DNA of 64,000 bases, from the NCBI RefSeq assembly GCF_024347135.1, contig NZ_AP024907.1, positions 2,099,001 through 2,163,000 on the forward strand. Reading direction: 5' to 3'. The translations under genes were made by a program, and so were the position numbers. A model generated the notes under the pieces. It did not search any database and was not told where the DNA came from. It saw only the letters and a list, made by a program, of their open reading frames with translations. Shown in pieces: positions 26,479-34,200 of the stretch (position 1 is the first letter of the stretch; the number at the start of each line of letters is the position of its first letter). This DNA comes from Vibrio spartinae (lineage in GTDB: Bacteria > Pseudomonadota > Gammaproteobacteria > Enterobacterales > Vibrionaceae).

Positions 26479-27384
26479 TTACTTATCTATTGACCATTCA
26501 TGACGGTTACGTCCGTTAGTTTTTGCCCGATATAAAGCATGGTCTGCCCTTTTCATTGCATTGTGTGTCGATTCATGTTGCTGTTTTAGCGCTATTCCTG
26601 CACTAACGGTCAAGTGCGTATCTTTGTGTATTTTTATGGAGCGACTACTTTCTAACAGCGAGGATATGTAATTTTCTACACTTGATAGATCTTGAGTGTC
26701 GATGAATACTGCGAACTCTTCTCCACCTAAGCGGGCAGACATGGCGTTAGGTAGGTTTTTGTCAGCTAAGATTTGACCAAACTCTTGAAGAACTGTATCT
26801 CCTTTTTCATGTCCATAAGTATCATTGATTCTTTTAAAATAATCTAAGTCAAGTATGATGATGGTTAGGATACGATTTTTATAATTAGACAATACGCTAT
26901 TAAAAAATCGCCGATTGGGCAGTTCAGTTAATTCATCATAGATAGCTAATTTTTTTATATCACAGATGTATCGCTTAACACTTTTGACTAATCTTCCCAA
27001 ACCTATAATACACAGTACCATACCAACCGATCGTAGAAGGTCTTCCCCCCAAACGGATAACCATAGTGGCTGTTGGAATAACTCATCCATAAAGTCGATT
27101 GTTCCAGATACGATCCAAAGAATCATTCCCATATTTATAATGAGATAGTTTTTTGGATTTAAAGGAGACGTTTGAATGATAAAAAATATTAATATAAGCA
27201 ATAATAAGACGATTAGTTCAAAAATAAATCCATAGTTTTCGTGATTAATATTATTTATTTTCGACAAAAATAATATGTTGAAACCGATAACGGAAGATGT
27301 TGAGATGAATAAAAAACAAATCAAGAGTATTTTTAATTGAACAAATTTAGCAGGCTCATCACTACTGAACGCATAATTTTCCAT
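26479..27384 (-). CDS. Membrane-bound diguanylate cyclase (GGDEF)
   Basis: Makes cyclic di-GMP from two GTP. With the ATG at 27384 (MENYAFSSDEP, AAGGAGA 4 bases upstream) it has 301 residues; the ATG at 27408 lacks a ribosome site. Residues 15-130 hold about four hydrophobic segments. The GGDEF domain starts near 150 with YDELTELPNRRFF, has DLDYFKRINDTYGHEKGD, and the active site RLGGEEF near 215-221. The GGEEF variant is active in many enzymes. No inhibitory RxxD is seen five residues ahead, so product control is not evident. It stands alone among IS and rhs remnants and is rather AT-rich. Confidence 0.87.
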   Translation of the reverse strand: MENYAFSSDEPAKFVQLKILLICFLFISTSSVIGFNILFLSKINNINHENYGFIFELIVLLLLILIFFIIQTSPLNPKNYLIINMGMILWIVSGTIDFMDELFQQPLWLSVWGEDLLRSVGMVLCIIGLGRLVKSVKRYICDIKKLAIYDELTELPNRRFFNSVLSNYKNRILTIIILDLDYFKRINDTYGHEKGDTVLQEFGQILADKNLPNAMSARLGGEEFAVFIDTQDLSSVENYISSLLESSRSIKIHKDTHLTVSAGIALKQQHESTHNAMKRADHALYRAKTNGRNRHEWSIDK

Positions 27385-27475
27385 AAATCTCCTTATTAAG
27401 GTAATCAACTAGATGCATGTCAGAAAGATTGCGCTTTTATTACAGTAAATGAAGTATTATGAGTGAGTGCTTCCG

Positions 27476-27900
27476 ATCTACGAGGCTTTGTTGCTTAAAT
27501 TGATGGAACTAAATCAAGAAGCTACGATCTGATCGACTACATCCATTAATCGCCGTAGCCTCATGCCTAAACCTCTTTACAAACTGGATACAGTTCTCTC
27601 CCGTAACCCCGCTTGCGAAAGCTATTCTTTATCGGAAGCGTATCAATCCAAAATATCGGCCATCTCGCCTAAGTCACGCAGATAAACGACTCAACGACGT
27701 ACCCCTAAATTATACTCTGTCAACCAGCAACAAACAAATGAAAGTAACGAGCGAGTTGAACGTCGCTGGGTTCTCCGCAGAATTGCCCGTAACGGTGTAT
27801 TGGTTCGTTTGTTAAAAAGTCGACGGGCATATTCGTTCACCTTATTATTTGGCTGTGAATTTTGGTGTTACCAACGGAGTTCGTAAGCTTTTTCATCGAA
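27476..27900. mobile_element. Possible decayed IS5/IS903-type element
   Basis: GAGGCTTTGTTGCTTAAATT at 27480-27499 resembles the terminal inverted repeat of IS903-type elements (GGCTTTGTTGAATAAATC). An ATGCCTAAACC in the position of a transposase start follows at 27562, but the frame closes soon after and no transposase domain can be read. The rest up to 27900 has no gene. A matching right end was not found. Confidence 0.35.
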
Positions 27901-27919
27901 ATTCTCAGTATCAAAATTT

Positions 27920-28318
27920 CTAGTTGGTCTTCTTCGTCACCAGATGCAGCGGGAACTCATAATCATAGGTGGTGGTTCTGCCCTGCTCATCGGTGAACTT
28001 CATGACCTTGTTATAGGCGTTGTATTCATAAAAGCGGGTCAGTCTGCTCGGTAATATGGCCCCAGCGGTCATGCCACACCGCTTTATCCTGCTGCACCTG
28101 AGCCAGCAAGCCATTTTTATAGCTGAAATGGGTGGTTTGGCCGCAATTTTAGCCACCAACTCACCGGCATCGTTGTACACCGATTCGGTGACATTGCCGA
28201 GCGCATCAGTCTCTTGGGTCAACCGCCCTTTCTCATCATAGGCCTTGAGGTATTCCCCCCCCACCGGCCAGCTCACGCGACTGAATCACATGTTGGGTAT
28301 CGTAGCTGTATTGTTTGC
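27920..28318 (-). pseudogene. Rhs pseudogene with internal deletions
   Basis: The minus strand reads QYSYDTQHVIQSRELAGG, then jumps straight to GEYLKAYDEKGRLTQETDALG, skipping about 55 residues that separate these segments in the intact rhs gene. After ESVYNDAGELVAK the frame is broken, then RFYEYNAYNKVMKFTDEQGR and TTTYDYEFPLHLVTKKTN resume in frame, again with the material between lost. It matches the intact gene at 33.3-34.2 kb closely, so it is a shrunken paralogue. Confidence 0.85.
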
Positions 28319-28490
28319 GAGAAGGTTTTGATGATTAAAAAGGTGAGGTGATAACTAATTTGTGCCCCAAAGTAAGCTAGGATGAGATTGAACCTGATTT
28401 CAAATCTAGCAATTTGACATACTTTTTCTCATCTAACTGTGTGGCCAAATTTGTTAATCCACGACAACCACTTATGGTGTCCGATGAGAA

Positions 28491-29156
28491 TTACTTTGAC
28501 ATCATGTCGTTTAAAAATGCTTGTTTAACGTTTTTTTGTACTCGATTGGGAGAGATAAAATCTTCACCGATTTTCTGGGCAAACTTTAAGCCTTGCTCTC
28601 TATTCGGCGCATTAATGTCACCTTCCACATCATAGATCAAGTGACTTTCCACATCTGTAACACCGCAGTATGAGAAGATACCAAGATCAATTTGCGTTCG
28701 CATTGCATGGTCATAATGGTATTTATCGTAGGTCGCTTTTTTGGAACCGCCAATACCGATTAAAGTGGTGGGTAGATTGGTGAGAAGACCATCAAGTGGC
28801 ATTTTACCACGGTCTTCAACGCTTTTGCCATATTGATACGCCCAACCTTGGGTAAAGACTCGTTCAATCCATCCTTTCATCAGAGCTGGCATACTCCACC
28901 AGTAGACGGGAAAAACGAAAGCCAGTTGGTCTGCCTGTGCCACCCTTTGATGCATTGCTTTTATTTCATCTGGCAGTTCTCCGCCCCAAAAACATGCATG
29001 GTCCGCTTCGGTAAAGCGAGGATCAAAGCCTTCGGCATGCAGATCGAGTATATCGACGGAATGACCTGCTTTGAGAATCGGTTCATGGAAGGCATCCATG
29101 ACTGCGCCGGGGTATCTGTTTCTGAAAGGGTGGGCATAAATCGTGATTATATTCAT
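28491..29156 (-). CDS. NAD(P)H-dependent quinone oxidoreductase, flavodoxin fold
   Basis: A 221-residue FAD- or FMN-binding quinone reductase of the NQO/MdaB/KefF superfamily. It has the N-terminal strand MNIITIYAHPFRNRYPGA, the FVFPVYWWSMPALMKGWIER stretch and the GIGGSKKATY loop at the flavin site. It should carry out two-electron reduction of quinones or similar electrophiles. GGAG lies 6 bases before the ATG. It is divergent from a TetR regulator with a large palindrome between them, which is the usual arrangement of an inducible quinone-stress pair. Confidence 0.85.
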   Translation of the reverse strand: MNIITIYAHPFRNRYPGAVMDAFHEPILKAGHSVDILDLHAEGFDPRFTEADHACFWGGELPDEIKAMHQRVAQADQLAFVFPVYWWSMPALMKGWIERVFTQGWAYQYGKSVEDRGKMPLDGLLTNLPTTLIGIGGSKKATYDKYHYDHAMRTQIDLGIFSYCGVTDVESHLIYDVEGDINAPNREQGLKFAQKIGEDFISPNRVQKNVKQAFLNDMMSK

Positions 29157-29268
29157 GTCGTTATCTCCATAGTGACCGTGTTAACGGTTGATAATTGTGC
29201 CGAATCGGATGGTTTTCTCGTCATCCGCTTGTTGAATTGAAATCAAACTTATTGTTTTTATTTATAAG

Positions 29269-29312
29269 GTAAAACAATCGTTCTACTTGAAATAGTAGAG
29301 AGATCGTTTTAC
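29269..29312. promoter_or_regulatory. 44-base palindromic operator of the TetR/oxidoreductase pair
   Basis: GTAAAACAATCGTTCTACT and AGTAGAGAGATCGTTTTAC are reverse complements at 16 of 19 positions around a 6-base centre. It ends 10 bases before the TetR start codon. Size, symmetry and place fit binding by two TetR dimers. Confidence 0.7.
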
Positions 29313-29322
29313 ATTGTCAAAC

Positions 29323-29856
29323 ATGAATAAAACACAAGAAAAAATTGCAGCAGGTCTTGAGCAGGCTTTTGCTGAACGCGGATTTACCGAGCTCGGGGTG
29401 GATGGGTTGCGAGATGCGGCGAAGGTCAGTTTGCGCACGCTCTATAAATATTGTCCGTCAAAAGTGGATATGATTATCATGGCACTTGAGCATAGGCATG
29501 CCCGATATCTCACGCATCTTTTTGAAGGCTTACCAACACATAACCCGCAAGTGCTGGACGAGATTTTTGCTAGGGTAGGCCACTGGATGAGTGAAAATAA
29601 CTCGGAAGGGTGCTTGTTCCATAATGCGGTTGTATCCCATCCTAATAGTGAAGCTATACGCAAGATGCTGGAACGGCATAAGGCGGAGGTCGCCGATAAA
29701 CTGGTAGAAAGTTCCAACCTTGTCGCCATGAGGGAGCCTTTGTTATTAATTCATGAAGGAATCGTACAAAGCTGGCCAATTTTAGGGGCTCAGGCTATTG
29801 CGAGTGCCCGAATACTTGCAACGGGTTTACAGAGTGGCAATGCGGTAAAAGTTTAA
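29323..29856 (+). CDS. TetR-family transcriptional regulator
   Basis: A regulator of 177 residues from the ATG at 29323 (MNKTQEKIAAGLEQAFAERG); an in-frame TTG at 29314 would add three residues. The helix-turn-helix spans about 25-45 (LRDAAKVSLRTLYKYCPSK). The C-terminal part is a TetR ligand domain of unknown specificity. It probably represses itself and the divergent quinone oxidoreductase through the palindrome between them. Confidence 0.85.
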   Translation: MNKTQEKIAAGLEQAFAERGFTELGVDGLRDAAKVSLRTLYKYCPSKVDMIIMALEHRHARYLTHLFEGLPTHNPQVLDEIFARVGHWMSENNSEGCLFHNAVVSHPNSEAIRKMLERHKAEVADKLVESSNLVAMREPLLLIHEGIVQSWPILGAQAIASARILATGLQSGNAVKV

Positions 29857-30507
29857 CTTTCACTGTCCTCATGCTTTCATGAGACTGTTCATTATTCTGT
29901 GTCACGCCCATTTTTATAAGTCCAGATATGGAGTGATTCGGCCTTCAAAGTTGAGTCTCCCTTGAATATAACACTGAGAATCAATAAAAACGTACCTAGG
30001 GATATCCATAAAAAGGCTCTTAGTAATGTGGTAACAAAATCAATCCTACAATGGTTGCCTCAGACTTGCACAGCAGATTGAATCGGAGCCCGATGCACCG
30101 TCATTTGATATCTCTAACACATCCCTGCCCAATTCCTTTTTAAAACTGTACTCAAATTCGCTGAAACGCTCATCGGCTGATTATTTTGAGAACCTACACC
30201 CAAAATCTCATACTTTTTTAATACTTTTATTTTCCCAAAAACAGATAACCTACGCTCTGCACTGGCAAAATCCGGTGCCGGGCGTAGGAACCCGCTGATA
30301 TCTATCCAGACATTATAGGTTGCTAACTTTACGTTGGTTTTTTACTATATGCGGCCTCAGCACATCTGAATTATGGTGAGCTGGGCAAGGCAGCTTTGGC
30401 TGGCCGTGTCCTGGATTACGGCATTCCTACACCTTGTTCCAGTTCACCACCCGAGCGTAGGAACTCCTGTGGTGAAATTATTTTGATCACTATCCAGGAG
30501 TCAAATA
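29857..30507. other. Gene-free stretch with hairpins and a duplicated leader
   Basis: 650 bases without a credible gene. One hairpin is CCTACGC...GCGTAGG at 30249-30288 with an inner GCAC/GTGC pair. Another is GGTGAGCTGG at 30375-30384 with CCAGTTCACC at 30439-30448. The block GCGTAGGAAC occurs at 30283 and again at 30456, each followed 15 to 35 bases later by CTATCCAG. The second copy leads into the 65-residue gene, so the first may be the remains of a duplicated copy of its leader. Confidence 0.55.
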
Positions 30508-30705
30508 ATGTACGAAACCATCCCTTACGATCACCAATTCGCCCAAAAAGCCCGCGAATATCTGCGCCAGTTAGAAGAAATATTTGAAGCCGAACAGCGG
30601 CACAATAGTCAAGAGCTGCGCAACGTGCTGCTGTATCTGAATAATCTGATTACCACCCATTACGTGCGCTATCATGAAGAGCCGGATGAATCAGATTTGG
30701 TGTGA
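30508..30705 (+). CDS. Small helical protein of unknown function
   Basis: A 65-residue frame, MYETIPYDHQFAQKAREYLR onward, not recognised. It is charged, without a signal peptide or membrane segment, and predicted helical with a coiled-coil-like QLEEIFEAEQRHNSQELRN. AGGAG stands 6 bases before the ATG, and a terminator-like hairpin stands 20 bases after the stop. Its codon use resembles the housekeeping genes rather than the AT-rich islands. These signs support a real gene, but no partner is evident. Confidence 0.6.
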   Translation: MYETIPYDHQFAQKAREYLRQLEEIFEAEQRHNSQELRNVLLYLNNLITTHYVRYHEEPDESDLV

Positions 30706-30725
30706 TGATTGGTTGATTTAGTTTT

Positions 30726-30745
30726 CGAGCCGCAGTTGCGGCTCG
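30726..30745 (+). terminator. Hairpin after the 65-residue gene
   Basis: CGAGCCGC-AGTT-GCGGCTCG, followed by ATTTGG and preceded by GTTTT. Apart from the loop it is the same as the hairpin after gbcA. Confidence 0.6.
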
Positions 30746-30924
30746 ATTTGGAATATAAGATGTAACTCATTGGCTACATATTTATCAGGGCAATACCTGC
30801 ACCCCAGATATTCATCTCAAGGGCAAGTGGCTGAGTGAGGCTGTGTTTTAAACCGGGGTAAGAATCACCGCCAATATTGCAGCGGATTGTATTGTACTCG
30901 TCCCCGATATCAGTTGATATGGAT

Positions 30925-30962
30925 AAAAACAGCCGGAACTATTTTTAACCCGGCTGTTTTTT
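30925..30962 (-). terminator. Bidirectional terminator at the end of the Rhs operon
   Basis: AAAAACAGCCGG and CCGGCTGTTTTTT form a stem around a 13-base loop. It lies 32 bases beyond the immunity gene stop and has T runs in both directions. Confidence 0.82.
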
Positions 30963-30993
30963 GGAAGGGTTTGAATGTGTCAACTGGGTTAAT

Positions 30994-31272
30994 TTAATTC
31001 CCCATATTCCCTTTTATTAATGAATATGTATTAAAGCAATCTATTGTTTGTTTATCAGTATCAACTTTAATGGTATCGGGAATATCAAAAACCTTTAACA
31101 GCTGTTCAAAATCAATTTCATTCTTTAAATGACAAAAATATCCTGTTCGATTATTGCCCCATAAAAACGAATTACAAGATTCGTTACCATGTTCCAGTAA
31201 ATAGTCAACTATAGGTTGTAAATGATAGTAATCTGGCATTCCATCTGGAGCAGATGTTTCAATTTTGATCAT
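30994..31272 (-). CDS. Probable immunity protein of the Rhs toxin
   Basis: A 92-residue protein with no recognised domain. It is small, acidic and AT-rich. Its ATG overlaps the stop codon of the rhs gene by one base (TAATG), so translation is coupled. This is the usual position of the cognate immunity gene of a polymorphic toxin. No signal peptide is visible, so it should act in the cytoplasm, implying a cytoplasmic toxin target. The assignment rests on position, not on homology. Confidence 0.7.
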   Translation of the reverse strand: MIKIETSAPDGMPDYYHLQPIVDYLLEHGNESCNSFLWGNNRTGYFCHLKNEIDFEQLLKVFDIPDTIKVDTDKQTIDCFNTYSLIKGNMGN

Positions 31273-34200
31273 TATTTATTCCTTAACTTTTCTAATTTAT
31301 TAGAAATATCAGGTGCTTTAGTATCTTTCATGACCTCTAAAGAACCTTTAACAGGCACCAACTTTATTAAATGTTCATCTAGGATAAAGTATTGATCATG
31401 TGTCTTATAACGGCCCGGATTAAATTGTGGATTTGCTTTAGTAGGACCAAATGCCGCACCTCCCATAGGAATATCTTCTTTCACTTCAAACATCTGAACA
31501 TATTTTTTATAGTCAGTTCGTCCATCGCCAGCATATACCTGAACCCCTTGGTTCAGTGCCCTTGAACTAACTAATCCATCTTTGGCCCGACTAACTTCAA
31601 CTGCACTTGGAGTAGTAAAATAATTACCCGTAATACCACCTTGCTCTTTCCAGGTTATATGAGCTAGCTGAGTTCCTTTCGGTATAGAAATGTCTTCTAA
31701 TTTATCTACTCCGAAGTAAGGATCAGAACCTTGATAAGCAGCCGACTGTTCAGCGGCAGTCAAAGGATTCCCCGCACAACTCCCCTCACACTGATTCAAC
31801 CCCAGCGGATCCACCCACCCCGTCGGATTCACCACATACTGGTAGTTGTTTAAACCGCCCGCAAGCCCGATTGGATCCGGGGTGATAAAGCGTCCGGTGC
31901 TCGGGCTATAGTAACGATGGCGGTTGTAATGTAAACCCGTTTCTTCATCGTAATACTGCCCCTGAAAACGTAGCGGGCTGACGATGTCGGCCTTGCGCTG
32001 ATAAGCCACATTGCCGTAACTGTGGTAATCCACCGACCAGGCAACACGGCCTTCTACATCGGTGATTTCCAGCGGGGTGCCGATTTGGTCAAGGTGGTAG
32101 AAGTACGGGGTTGCGTTGTCCGCCCCTTCACCGGTGACCAGTGCCAGCGGTTTAAAGCTGCCGTATTCGTACAGATAAGTCTGATAGTGACGCTCACCCG
32201 ATTCGGCCAACAGCTTATCGCCTTGCCATAAAAACTCAGTGCTGGTCTGGTGACCGGTTTTGTCAGTGACCGTTTTATGGGTTCTTCTGCCGAAGGCATC
32301 ATATTGGTATTCAGCAATAGTGCCGTCGGGCTTTTCAACTTTGGTCAGGCGGTGCTGGCCGTCGTACTGATAAGTGGTAACCAATGACTGGTTGGTGCCG
32401 CGCGCTTCCTGTATCAGATTACCAAACTCATCATACTGATAGTGTCGGTCCCCCTGAAACAGCAACCGGTTCCCCGCCACATTACTCTGCCGGCTCTGTA
32501 TCAGGTTACCGGCCGGGTCGTGGGCAAAGTTCTCACTCAGACTGCCGCGCACCTGTGTCAGGCGGTCTAACGGGTCATAGTGATATTGTGTCAACCCACG
32601 CAGGTTATCTTCCACCTGCGTTAAGTTCCCCGAGCGGTTGTACTGATAACGGCGGAACAACGTCTGTTGCTGCGCCTGACTGACCCGATGCTCGGTCAGG
32701 CGACCGGTTTCATCATACTGAAAATGACTGCTCAGCGCCCCCTGTGTCCGGCGGGTTTCCAGACCACTGACCTGATATTGGTGTTGTGTCAGGCAGTGAC
32801 CGTTCAGATTAACCTGATGCAGCCGCCCATGCCGGAAGTCATAGTCAAGCTGCTGGCCGTCCGGCAGTAACTGAGCCGTGATGTGGCCCAGCGCATCATA
32901 ACGATAACCGGTAGTTGCCCAGCCCTGATGCTCGGTGGTCAGCCGGCCCAGTACATCATAGTCATACGCCAGCGGCCAGCGACCATCATCCACACCGGTC
33001 AGATTGCCGAGTAAGTCATAGCTGTACTGAACTGTCGATTCATCCGGCAGGGTCTTCTCAATCAGCTTGCCCTGTGCGTCATACGCGTAACGGGTCGTCA
33101 GCTCGGTGCCTTCACTGCCGATTTCGGTTTTTGCCGTCAGTTGGGTGTGCGCGTCATATTCATAGACAAACTGACGACCGTCAAACGTCACTTCCCGCTG
33201 CACATGGCCGGTCGGCAGGTAGTCTATCTGATAGTGCTCACCGCGCTCATTAATAATGGCACTGACAAAGTGGAACGGGTTGTCATAACGATACTGGACC
33301 GTACTGCCGTCCGGGTTGGTCTTCTGCGTCACCAGATGCAGCGGGAACTCATAATCGTAGGTGGTGGCTCTGCCCTGCTCATCGGTGAACTTGGTGACCT
33401 TGTTATAGGCGTTGTATTCATAAAAGCGGGTCTGACCGCCCGGCAACACCTGTTTGGTCAATCGGCCGCTGCGGTCATACGACAGCTCGGTGACGCCCTG
33501 ACTGTCATGACGTAGCCGCAACCGCCCCAGAATATCGTAGCGGTAACGAATCACTTCCCCCTGTGGGGTGGTCTCATCGACCAGATGACCGTTGCGGTTC
33601 CACGTCAGTTGGTGAATGCCACCATCCGGATAGGTGATTTTCTCAATCAGGCCGTGGTCGTTGTAATCATAAACGGTGGTATGACCGAGCGGGTCGGTCT
33701 GCTCGGTGATATGACCCCAGCGGTCATGCCGGTAACGCCACACCGCTTTGTCCTGCTGCACCTGAGCCAGTAAACCGTTTTTATAGCTGAAATGGGTGGT
33801 TAAACCATTGGGCTCGACTTTAGCCACCAACTCACCGGCATCGTTGTACACCGACTCAGAGACATTGCCGAGGGCATCAGTCTCTTTAGTCAACCGCCCT
33901 TTGTCATCGTAGGCCTTGAGGTATTCCCCGCCGCTGCCGTCCACTTCTTTAATCAGCCGCGCGTTGTCATCATGCTGGTAAACTTGCTGCGAGCCGTCGC
34001 TGTTGGTCAGCGTCACCGTCCCGGCCTCTTCATCCCAGTCATAGCGGGTATCGACCTGCGTCAGGTTACTGTACTGGCGCACCGCCCGAACATCCTTCCC
34101 TTCGCCCTGCCATTCCCAGCGGAACACCGCACCACCGGCCAGCTCGCGCGACTGAATCACATGTTGGGTATCGTAGGTGTATCGCTCGGTCTCCCCACTG

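Noticed and set aside
27562..27700. A transposase beginning MPKPLYKL
   Set aside because: The frame resembles an IS903-type start only in its first few codons and closes after about 40 residues; at best it is debris.
24980..28370. A composite transposon bounded by the rhs-derived repeats
   Set aside because: The repeats are parts of a toxin gene, not insertion sequences with transposases, so recombination between them is likelier than transposition.
33141..33515. Long plus-strand frames across the rhs gene
   Set aside because: They are reverse-strand shadows of the GC-rich YD repeats, with no ribosome sites and no recognisable domains.
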